Positions 34,601-42,671 of a stretch of DNA of 64,000 nucleotides are shown piece after piece. This DNA comes from CBDATG01 sp965200145. Its GTDB lineage: Bacteria > Chloroflexota > Dehalococcoidia > Lucifugimonadales > Lucifugimonadaceae. Under the pieces are notes generated by a model. It saw only the letters and a program-made list of their open reading frames with translations. It did no database searches and had not been told where the DNA came from. Within the stretch, counting starts at the first letter, position 1. Each line of letters opens with the position of its first letter. The position numbers were made by a program, and so were the translations under genes. The stretch is taken from positions 310,001 through 374,000 of the forward strand of contig CBDATG010000003.1 of NCBI GenBank assembly GCA_965200145.1, given 5' to 3'.

Positions 34601-36341
34601 AGTCAAGCTCCATCCAGTCGCTTCCAAAAAGTCCCAGCCGACGTCTAACGTTAGCCGTTATCGCATCGCGGAACTCAGCTTTATTGATTTCGATGCCAAC
34701 GCCTACGCGCCCTGCCAGCTGCGCCTCGATAGCCGTCGTGAAACTGCCCGCGAACGGATCCAAGACCGTCTCACCTACGCCACTGAAAACACGCACAGCA
34801 TACGCTGGAATCTCCGGCGGAAACGGTGCAGTGTGGCCCAAGATGTTCTCGCCTCGAGAATTGATCTTGATCACGGGCGGGAAGTTCACGACATCGCGTC
34901 GCCACATCCGCAGTAGGTCGCTGTCAACCCGGTTGTCATCGGTCTGCAACTCGTTCATGACTTGACTCCGCGCAGAGAAACGCTTACCGCGGTTACCGAC
35001 CGAACGCTCGGTACACTCCAAGTTCTTGCACTCCCAAGACTTGATGCCAACACCAGAGTACGCATTGCCGTTGACCTTTAAGCATCCACATATCGGGCAG
35101 GGATACAAAGTGTCATCACTCCGATGCTTGTAGAACACGAAGATGTGCTCATAGCAGTTCACCGGGTACTGATACAAAGGGTACGGACGGTCGCCGTTCT
35201 TGTGACGTTGAGACTGCACTTCACCCTTATCCCAGATGAAATCGTCAACGAACTTGAATCCCGCCTCCTCAAAGATCGTTGTGAAGTACGCTCCCAACGG
35301 GATGCGACGCTTGCCCCACGACGACTTCGTGTGCAAGTTATCGTTGTCAAAGATGTCCCCCACGTTGAACACGAATGGGCGATGGTTATCAAGAACGCGG
35401 TAACTCTCGCCGATGATCACCCGCATGTCGTCCAGATACTCAGTCAGGTTGCGCCACTGCGAGTAATCACGCGCGTTGTAGTACGGCGGCGATGTCACCA
35501 TGAGTTGCACGCTCTCAGACTTCATACCCCGCAACGCGTCAAGACAATCCCCCCAGATGATCTTCAACTTATCAGGATCAGAACTCAGGAACCCATCAAG
35601 CTGCGCATCAAACGGATGCCCGGACCGATGCACCTCCTTAACAAAGTCGTAGTAGACACGCAGGAATCCATCAATCGTCTCACGCAGGTCGCCGGCAATC
35701 TCCGCGTAACACCGCGACATCAATCGTCCAACCTGCTCCTGCGTGAACGCACGGTTGAGGTAACGCGCACTAACCTCAAAGATGCGTTCGAGGTACGTGG
35801 GACGGGGGCGGTAAGCCGTTGGTCCCAGGAGTGGCGCCGCCGGCTTTACCGGGATAAGAGTCACAGTCCCATTTTGCGTCCGAGGTCGCGGGAACATTCG
35901 CGGGCGATTCCCGTACTTTCTAAGTCTTCGAGACGAGCGGTTGGTTTCGCGCCTAGCCACGTAAGTCGTCCCCCGTACTCGACTCGGATCAGCCCATTGC
36001 CAGCCTCTCGCAGGGATAAGAGTCACACGACCAGGGTGCTGCCTAGGTCGCGGCAACCTACCCCGGCGGATTACGCGCACCCGGGGGATTCGTAGCGAGC
36101 GGAGGCGGTCGCGCTCTAGCACGTAACTCCTCACCTGTACTTGACTCGGATCAACCCTATGCCAGCCTCTCGTTTGAAGCGCGCCGAACCGCTCCTTCCT
36201 ACGCACATGTCGTCGGATAGGCAAAGCGGCGGTCCTGTTGTCGATCGTTTTCAACGGTAGGTGCGGAACATCAGCGAATGGTAACACAAGACAGTAGAGT
36301 CCGTCGGTGTCGGCGACCTTGTCAAGATTGCTGACCCTCAC
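34587..36341 (-). CDS. DNA methyltransferase, beta class (N4-cytosine-type motif)
   Basis: A 584-residue DNA methyltransferase. The catalytic motif IV TSPPYYNARDYSQW (about residue 282) precedes the SAM motif I DPFAGSFTTAIEAQ (about 528), the beta-class order. SPPY is typical of m4C enzymes, though some adenine enzymes share it. A zinc-finger-like insert CPICG...CKNLEC lies near residues 413-440. The first 170 residues are very basic and contain two tandem copies of a unit of about 53 residues ending (R/T)VTLIP, encoded by repeats of about 160 bases at 35850-36170. The GTG start is 9 bases after the ATPase stop, so the three genes form one operon. If the repeats are not translated, a start near residue 150 would be needed. 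Confidence 0.88.
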   Translation of the reverse strand: MRVSNLDKVADTDGLYCLVLPFADVPHLPLKTIDNRTAALPIRRHVRRKERFGALQTRGWHRVDPSQVQVRSYVLERDRLRSLRIPRVRVIRRGRLPRPRQHPGRVTLIPARGWQWADPSRVRGTTYVARRETNRSSRRLRKYGNRPRMFPRPRTQNGTVTLIPVKPAAPLLGPTAYRPRPTYLERIFEVSARYLNRAFTQEQVGRLMSRCYAEIAGDLRETIDGFLRVYYDFVKEVHRSGHPFDAQLDGFLSSDPDKLKIIWGDCLDALRGMKSESVQLMVTSPPYYNARDYSQWRNLTEYLDDMRVIIGESYRVLDNHRPFVFNVGDIFDNDNLHTKSSWGKRRIPLGAYFTTIFEEAGFKFVDDFIWDKGEVQSQRHKNGDRPYPLYQYPVNCYEHIFVFYKHRSDDTLYPCPICGCLKVNGNAYSGVGIKSWECKNLECTERSVGNRGKRFSARSQVMNELQTDDNRVDSDLLRMWRRDVVNFPPVIKINSRGENILGHTAPFPPEIPAYAVRVFSGVGETVLDPFAGSFTTAIEAQLAGRVGVGIEINKAEFRDAITANVRRRLGLFGSDWMELDYGPR

Positions 36342-36350
36342 ACCGGTGGG

Positions 36351-38597
36351 TCACTGCCTGCGGCGCTTCTTGACACCGTTGACCATGTCAGTGTAGTGCA
36401 CATGCTCCACCTCCTCAATAAGTAACAACAGTTTTTCGGCAGCTCCTTGAAATTTCGCAAGTTCGTCAGCGTCGTTGACAGGTCGATCAGGAAGGTCGTA
36501 GTGCGATCCGGCGTTGGCTGCGCGCACTAGCGCGTGAATGTCTTCGTCAGAAAACCTCTTCCCTCCGTAGCTCAGGTAAACCTGCCTCAGCTTTCTTTCG
36601 AGACCGATGTCGTCGTCAAAAGTAGTAGGTGCCATGTTGAATAGGAAGCCCTCTATACACAGTCTGATGGAATTACCAGGATTGCTTACAGGCTTGGAGT
36701 CAACGGCCATGTCATACACTTCCTCAAATGCAATATGGTACCGAAAGCGAGTCGGAGTCTTGACTTTTACAACAGTCGTTCGTCGATCTTGATCGATATA
36801 TCCCTTTGATGACCGCATCTCGAAGTATTCGGCATCGATTCGATGCTGCTTCAATTCCCTCCAGAGTCGATCCAGAAGTCCGAGGTGATGCGTCAGGAAG
36901 AAAATCTGACCGACTCGCCGATCCGAGCCGCGTATTGAACCTGTCCGGTATAGGATCTTAGTGATTGCATCGATCATTCGCTGATCGTCAAAGCTGGTGA
37001 TTGGGTCGTCAAACACGACTATCGCGCCTGCCGGTTTGAATGAGTCGTCCTCCAATCGCATCAGAAAGTACATCAGACCCAACGCGTTGTGCTCGCCTTC
37101 ACTAGGTTCGATCAGCTTCTTGCCTCCCCTTACAAGCCGGAACGTTGAACCATCCTCGTTGAGTTCAACCGCTATTTCGTGATGCCCAACGAACTCCCCC
37201 AGCAACTCAGTCAGTTGAGCCGCCGCGCGGGCCTCTGAACGGGATGCCCTGAGCGCGACTTCACGTTCGCGTGTCTTTACTTGAATCCCTGCCTCTATGG
37301 AGGCTATCTCCCGTTCAAGTCTCTTAACCTCGCTCGTGCCTCGGTTCAACTCCGGAGCAATACCCGCGACTTGGGCTCGTTCATACTCTCGACCAAGTCG
37401 GACTACCTGCCCTTGATCGTTATGCGTACGAATCAACTGGTTGACTTGGCCGATGGTACCGTCAACCCACCCTTCCAACGAACCCTCCACCCGCAATGGA
37501 GCGGAAAGGTCCGTTCTCTTCCTCTCGAGCATGTTCAAGAGGTAGCCGGCTGACTTACGGTGGCGATTGATCATCCGTTGCAACTCATCTATGCTCCCTC
37601 TGTAGTCACCACGCAAATCGACTCGTAGTTTTTCTGGATCGGGCAACTCCGAGTCCGCGACATCATCTAGCCAATCCGATATTTCACGCTTGAGTGTGTT
37701 CACCCGGTCTCCGAGCTCTCTGTGCGTGCCCGTAAAGTGGCCCCGTAGCTGGTCGACTCGGTGACCCGGGATGCTCTGCTCGCAGAACGGGCAGTCGTCA
37801 CCATCCTGCATGAGAGCTAACCCCTTCTCCAACCAACTTGCTAGTCGCGGATTTCTGCTGAGTTCGTCAAGAAGCGAGGATCCCAACTGCTTGGCACACA
37901 ATTCGGTCGTGTCTTTGAACCATCGACTTGAATCGGGGCGTCGGATAGTCACATCAGGCACCTTGGGGAACGAGTGGTCGGCGATCGCGCTGGAGATTAA
38001 CTTGGTTCGATTTTCGTCTCTTCTGTAGCTCTTGGACTCGTCGCCGATCTCCTTCGAGACACGGTCAACGTCGCTTTTGTCGAAATTCCGCCACCGTAGG
38101 TCCGCCCCCTCCACCCTGGCGATTGGACCAAGGCCATCGCGTATCCTTTTTCCGCAACTTATCTTGAGCTGGTCTAAAGACGACATCTCCGTCTTGGCCT
38201 CCTCTTGAAACCTGGACAGATCGGACTCCAATTCGTCGACTTTCATTTGCAACGCGTCAGCTCGGTCGCGTTGCTCCTTAATTTCACTCCCTAACACGAT
38301 CGCCATCGGATCACGACCAAACACATTCTCCTCAACGAATTTACGATTGAACACCCGAATCCGGTCGGAGAGCTCACCTTGAGTGAACTCCGAACTCCTG
38401 ATTATGCGTCGATTGTCTAGATGGACCGTTGCTGTGCCGGGTTCAATGCCACTGCTGTTCTCTGCCGCACGGAAAATCTCACTGACCAGCGTCTTACCTG
38501 TGCCGTTTCGCCCGTATATGACATTGACATCCGCGAAGTCGGCCTTCACATCCGCGAGCGTCGCTCGGTTCTTTATCTCAAGTCTTGTGATTTTCAA
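36351..38597 (-). CDS. RloC/PrrC-like AAA ATPase, candidate anticodon nuclease
   Basis: A 748-residue SMC/ABC-like ATPase (AAA_13 type). Walker A is GRNGTGKT (residues 29-36), a zinc-hook-like CPFC lies near 269 between coiled coils, the ABC signature region is PSEGEHNALG, Walker B is VVFDDPITSFDD near 528 and the H-loop is FLTHH near 570. The C-terminal domain has R645-x3-E649 in SIRLCIEGF and His699 in NAGSH. This recalls the Arg-x3-Glu...His triad of the PrrC/RloC tRNA anticodon nucleases, which cut tRNA when a linked restriction enzyme is inhibited by phage. The TTG start has a GAGGAGG eight bases upstream and gives the expected MKITRLEIKN opening; GTG/ATG-type starts up to 38681 are alternatives. 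It is the first gene of an operon with a methyltransferase and an endonuclease. The nuclease activity is inferred. Confidence 0.8.
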   Translation of the reverse strand: MKITRLEIKNRATLADVKADFADVNVIYGRNGTGKTLVSEIFRAAENSSGIEPGTATVHLDNRRIIRSSEFTQGELSDRIRVFNRKFVEENVFGRDPMAIVLGSEIKEQRDRADALQMKVDELESDLSRFQEEAKTEMSSLDQLKISCGKRIRDGLGPIARVEGADLRWRNFDKSDVDRVSKEIGDESKSYRRDENRTKLISSAIADHSFPKVPDVTIRRPDSSRWFKDTTELCAKQLGSSLLDELSRNPRLASWLEKGLALMQDGDDCPFCEQSIPGHRVDQLRGHFTGTHRELGDRVNTLKREISDWLDDVADSELPDPEKLRVDLRGDYRGSIDELQRMINRHRKSAGYLLNMLERKRTDLSAPLRVEGSLEGWVDGTIGQVNQLIRTHNDQGQVVRLGREYERAQVAGIAPELNRGTSEVKRLEREIASIEAGIQVKTREREVALRASRSEARAAAQLTELLGEFVGHHEIAVELNEDGSTFRLVRGGKKLIEPSEGEHNALGLMYFLMRLEDDSFKPAGAIVVFDDPITSFDDQRMIDAITKILYRTGSIRGSDRRVGQIFFLTHHLGLLDRLWRELKQHRIDAEYFEMRSSKGYIDQDRRTTVVKVKTPTRFRYHIAFEEVYDMAVDSKPVSNPGNSIRLCIEGFLFNMAPTTFDDDIGLERKLRQVYLSYGGKRFSDEDIHALVRAANAGSHYDLPDRPVNDADELAKFQGAAEKLLLLIEEVEHVHYTDMVNGVKKRRRQ

Positions 38598-38785
38598 AGC
38601 GCGGACCTCCTCAGTCCTGTTGGACCTCGCCCGTGGTTGGTGTGTTTCACACAAGTTTACTACGTTTTCGCGGGGCGTCAAGCTATCATGTCACATCCGT
38701 CTCATTGTATTGGAACACAGTTTGCCGTCGCACCTATGTAAATTGGCCGTTCTGATGGCATGTGCCACATGGTGGTATCCATCAC

Positions 38786-38926
38786 CCCTCAAACCCCCTC
38801 CCGCGCCAAGTTCAGCTCCAGCAGACGCGCCAGCACCAAGTCCTCCAGCATCGTAGCAGGATCCTCGTCCCACCCATACGCCGCGAGCACCGCCACATCC
38901 AGCTCAGCGTGTCTCTCTTGCAGTTG
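38786..38926. repeat. Direct repeat (left copy) derived from the MmeI-like 3' end
   Basis: 141 bases align without gaps to 42531-42671, with about 90% identity by eye. It covers the last codons and stop of the MmeI-like gene. The two copies flank the SIR2 gene exactly. Confidence 0.85.
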
Positions 38927-38992
38927 AGTCGGCGTTAGATTCCCACGGGTGGCGCGGGTGCCCAAGAGGGAGCTGAGCACGGCGTTAGTCAA
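38789..38992 (-). pseudogene. C-terminal fragment of an MmeI-like protein
   Basis: A 67-codon frame whose last 48 residues (RHAELDVAVLAAYGWDEDPA and on to LELNLAREGV) nearly duplicate the C-terminus of the MmeI-like enzyme at 42534-45392. Its first 20 residues are only loosely related to the equivalent part, so it may come from a different homologue. The TTG start overlaps the SIR2 stop (TTGACTAA). It is best read as a remnant of a duplicated or exchanged gene; a translated small peptide cannot be excluded. A 190-base gap before the ATPase gene holds no further gene. Confidence 0.7.
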
Positions 38993-41900
38993 TCCTGTGC
39001 TTCAGCTTCAATTCCTGAAGTTGCTTGCGCTGGTCAAGCGGCACAGACTCGTTCGCTATCAGTTTGTTAACGTGTTCTTTGTTGAGGCCCCACTGCCAAT
39101 GGTCAAGCTCGTACTGATCGAAATACAGCATCAGCTTAGCGTACTCCTTCGGGAAGTCGTCAACATCAACCCGATGGAAAATCATCCCGAAGGTTTTCGA
39201 TTCCGATTTATCGGTAGGAAAGTCAATCAAAACATCCACGACCTCACGGGACGCAGGCAACACGACAGGTATCAGGGTCAGCAACTTCCATACCTCGCCA
39301 TCGACCAAGCCTGACGGAAGACCTCTTCTTCTGTGTGACAGATGCTCTCGGAGCCACGCGTTCCAGAGCTTGGTGCGTCGTTGAACATCCATGCGTCTCA
39401 ACATCGACCTAATACCGATAACGAAATCCGCGATGTCATCGCCGCGACTCTTCGCATCAGCAGCGGTCGCACATAGCAATCGGAACAGGTCGTGGGCCTG
39501 CTCTGATTCTCGAGTGCAACACAGGTAGGACACGAACCGAGCGACACCCAGGCCGCGCTTGGTATCGATCCGTTGCCGATTGGCAATCGCGGCTTTGGCG
39601 TGACCCAACATCTCGTTGGGCATCCATAGCGTACCTTGGAACGTCCACAGGAATCCTTCCCATGCTGCTTCAAACCCATCCTGTGAGTCTCCGAACATTG
39701 GCACCAGTGCCCCTCTGGCCCATTCCTCATCAAGTCGATATAACACATGGAACCAAGCGCCCAGTGTAGCCTTGCCGACCGTTGCCCTCTGAGATTCGGA
39801 CTGGACGATCTCATAAACTTCGCTCTTCAACTTTGTAGATAACGGCTCCGACTCAAGACTACCATCTATCAGACGTCTAGCGACTTCAACCCAATACATC
39901 GGAATCTGTCCCGCCGCCGAATTCCACGAGGCGACCAAGGCACCGTTACTCATCCACCCATCGGCATCGTCACTGTTCTTACACCACATAGCCGCAGCAA
40001 GTTGACCCGCGCGTTCAAACAGGTCCGAGCCTTGTGCGCCCTTGGCAAACCTCACTAACACGAATGCTATGTCACGCGACAGATCTTTCCGGCAACCGAT
40101 AAAGGTCAACGCGTCAAGGACACTTGACCAGTCGACAACCGAGCAACTCTCGTCCTGCCATGCCGTCAGTATCGCTCCCCACAAATCGGTGCTTGAGTTA
40201 TCGCGATCGATCAAATCTCTTGATAAATCCTTACTCCAGCCGAAATTGCGAACGCAAGCCAGCCGAACGTTGGTCAACAAACCGTGCCTCTCATCGCCCC
40301 ATATCCAACCTCTGGGACGTTTCCACGAAAGCAGGTCGTGAACCCACGCACCTGCAGGTGCCTCCAGTAGCTCGTCAATGGAGAACGGCTTCGGATGATG
40401 AATGATTCCTGCCTCACCAACGCTAACGGGCCGCTCAGGGTAAGGATGAGCGTATGCTCTCTGAGAACGACGCCTAAGGAGTCGGAGCTCCCTCTCAACA
40501 GCTTTGCTGTTCGGGTCCGACCGCCTGAGGAGCCGCAACCAACGAGACTGTTTTGCACTGACATTGTCTTCATGTGTCTCTTGCCGCGCCTCACCGTCCA
40601 ACAACCACGCAACAACTCTCTCTTGGCTAGCGTCGCTCAGATCGGCGAACGTCTGCGTCAGAAGACGCGAAACCTCGGTCACCAGTTCAAGGTCTTCGAT
40701 TTCCGTCTGTTCCATCAGCCACTTTGCCTTGGCTTCTGGATCTTTGTCATCGCATGCCCTAACCGCGTCCACTGCCAACCTTCGCAGGATCGGGGCGGGT
40801 GCGGCAACCAGCCTCCGAATTAAATCGTCCGCGAAGTCGCCTCCAGAGTTCGCCACAGAGTGAATTTGCCGTCTAGTCGTGTCACAGACAAAGTCAAGTC
40901 CCTCAATCTCTCCTGGTTCGTCATTACGATTGATCGGGTCGTACACAGTCGACCACGGGTCGCAGGCATCTGTACTCTCACCCCAGACCTTGAGTAGCTC
41001 GTGCCGCCGCTCGAAGCTTCGGACCCCGATTTCCATCATTCGTCTACGGACACTCTCATCCTGCATTTCCAGCGTGTCAACACAACGGTGGATGGCGATG
41101 TTCGATCCATCTGGCTGAATTGTGACTCCCGTTAGCACTACATGGCTACCGTGTCCTGGCGGGTAGTACTGGGACCCGATGTATCTCGGAGCACATAGGA
41201 ACTCGTAAAGAAGTAGAGCCGCACTTGCATCGCCATGACGATGACACGCATCTGCCAACGAACCTAAAGCAAACCCTTCTATGTGTTCAAGGGGTTGCAG
41301 GAGTAGAATAGTAACCCATTGTGCCAAAGACACTTCATTTGTCTCGTTGTTGCAGTTTGCGAAAACGAGCTGCCGCCACAAGTGATCAGACATCACGAAA
41401 CCATGCCGTTCAATCAGGCTTAGCAGGTACGCTGGGGCATCGCGGATGCACAGGCGCGCTAGGAGACCCGCGAGCGGTTCCTCTAGCGGTGTCAGCGCGC
41501 CTTCGTTAAACAGAGGCGCGAGATAACCTTCGTTGTCTAGCCATCTGACCCAGGCAACGTCATTCGCCGCCTCTGCGAAGTAACTCGTCGTCTCCAATCG
41601 CCTCAACGCAAGTCTGATGGTTTCCTCGGCAGATTCCCGATCAAAGCCCGGGCTGGCGGCCGCCCGGATCAGCTCCCGCCATTCGCCCATATCAAGGTAA
41701 AATAGGTACCCCAATCGTAGAAGTGACCCGGAAAGATGGGAGTGATCGTCGTTCGATGTCGATTGGTACTCAATGACCTTTATCCCGCTTTGCGAGTCGA
41801 TCGGCGCGTCATCCTGTCGGCGCAGCATGTAGAGGCTGCTGGCAGACGCTTCGCTGACAGCGGTCAGCAAGTAATCCGGTAGAAGGTCGTTGCCGCTGTA

Positions 41901-42527
41901 TCCCACGAAAAGAATCGTGAACCGCTCTGCAAGTTCGGCGAGAAACGTGGTCGCCCACCCCGGCTTCGTGTAGGCACTTCCGAAGTCTCCCTTTGTGAGG
42001 ATCATTGACGTTTCGTCCTCAATCGATCCGTGAAGGTGTACGATGCCTCGAAAGTCCGCCGCTTGCGGTAATGCAGGAGCTGTGTAACTCTTGACTTTCC
42101 AACCAAGAGATACGGCAGACCCTTCAAACATCAAATCGAAGTTCGTGGTCACCAACCGTACAGCACCATTCGAACCGAACAGCTTGAGCAGGTTCGCGTG
42201 ATTCACGTTAGGCTGCGGCTCACCTTGACTCAACTGGAGAGCCACCTCTGCGTTGACTGGTACCCGGTGGGGCTCTGATTTGAGACGACCCAAGTATTGA
42301 TCGATGGTCTCGCGCTTACCACGCTTCAAGCCAGTTGAAGATTCAAAAATGCTAACCAATCCATCAAAGTTCGGAAGAGAGGTCGGAGCGTCCATAGACA
42401 CACCCGCCCCCGCGAACACCACCAGCCTGCGCTCCAGCAGCGCGCGTATCACCTCGTCCGGGTAGTCGATCCCACCGATGCGAGTTGGCTCATCCCGCGG
42501 TTCAATCCGTTCAGGCTCATCGGCCAT
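38985..42527 (-). CDS. SIR2-domain anti-phage defence protein
   Basis: A 1,180-residue protein with an N-terminal SIR2-like NAD-binding domain (about residues 25-290): VVFAGAGVSMDAPTSLP, VTTNFDLMFE, IVHLHGSIEDE and LFVGYSGND. These match the SIR2 domains of Thoeris ThsA and the DSR proteins, which act as NADases and stop phage growth by depleting NAD+. The remaining 890 residues are probably alpha-helical and have no motif I recognise; in known systems this part senses phage proteins. The ATG comes 6 bases after the MmeI-like stop, with G-rich sequence between. The gene is exactly flanked by 141-base direct repeats, so it looks like a separately acquired cargo gene. Confidence 0.85.
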   Translation of the reverse strand: MADEPERIEPRDEPTRIGGIDYPDEVIRALLERRLVVFAGAGVSMDAPTSLPNFDGLVSIFESSTGLKRGKRETIDQYLGRLKSEPHRVPVNAEVALQLSQGEPQPNVNHANLLKLFGSNGAVRLVTTNFDLMFEGSAVSLGWKVKSYTAPALPQAADFRGIVHLHGSIEDETSMILTKGDFGSAYTKPGWATTFLAELAERFTILFVGYSGNDLLPDYLLTAVSEASASSLYMLRRQDDAPIDSQSGIKVIEYQSTSNDDHSHLSGSLLRLGYLFYLDMGEWRELIRAAASPGFDRESAEETIRLALRRLETTSYFAEAANDVAWVRWLDNEGYLAPLFNEGALTPLEEPLAGLLARLCIRDAPAYLLSLIERHGFVMSDHLWRQLVFANCNNETNEVSLAQWVTILLLQPLEHIEGFALGSLADACHRHGDASAALLLYEFLCAPRYIGSQYYPPGHGSHVVLTGVTIQPDGSNIAIHRCVDTLEMQDESVRRRMMEIGVRSFERRHELLKVWGESTDACDPWSTVYDPINRNDEPGEIEGLDFVCDTTRRQIHSVANSGGDFADDLIRRLVAAPAPILRRLAVDAVRACDDKDPEAKAKWLMEQTEIEDLELVTEVSRLLTQTFADLSDASQERVVAWLLDGEARQETHEDNVSAKQSRWLRLLRRSDPNSKAVERELRLLRRRSQRAYAHPYPERPVSVGEAGIIHHPKPFSIDELLEAPAGAWVHDLLSWKRPRGWIWGDERHGLLTNVRLACVRNFGWSKDLSRDLIDRDNSSTDLWGAILTAWQDESCSVVDWSSVLDALTFIGCRKDLSRDIAFVLVRFAKGAQGSDLFERAGQLAAAMWCKNSDDADGWMSNGALVASWNSAAGQIPMYWVEVARRLIDGSLESEPLSTKLKSEVYEIVQSESQRATVGKATLGAWFHVLYRLDEEWARGALVPMFGDSQDGFEAAWEGFLWTFQGTLWMPNEMLGHAKAAIANRQRIDTKRGLGVARFVSYLCCTRESEQAHDLFRLLCATAADAKSRGDDIADFVIGIRSMLRRMDVQRRTKLWNAWLREHLSHRRRGLPSGLVDGEVWKLLTLIPVVLPASREVVDVLIDFPTDKSESKTFGMIFHRVDVDDFPKEYAKLMLYFDQYELDHWQWGLNKEHVNKLIANESVPLDQRKQLQELKLKHRID

Positions 42528-42530
42528 CCC

Positions 42531-42671
42531 CCCTCAAACCCCTTCCCGACCCAAGTTCAGCTCCAGCAGACGCGCCAGCACCACGTCCTCCAGCATAGTC
42601 GCAGGATCCTCGTCCCACCCATACGCCGCGAACACTGCCGCATCCAGCTCGGCGTGTCTGTCGCGCAGCTG
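42531..42671. repeat. Direct repeat (right copy) at the MmeI-like 3' end
   Basis: This is the 3' end of the MmeI-like coding sequence and is repeated at 38786-38926, about 90% identical over 141 bases. See the left copy. Confidence 0.85.

Noticed and set aside
35124..36095. A 323-codon open frame on the plus strand opposite the methyltransferase
   Set aside because: Its composition is that of an antisense shadow and the methyltransferase motifs are unmistakable on the other strand.
38789..38992. The 67-codon frame as an independent small defence gene
   Set aside because: Nearly all of it is a copy of the MmeI-like C-terminus, so a remnant is the simpler reading.
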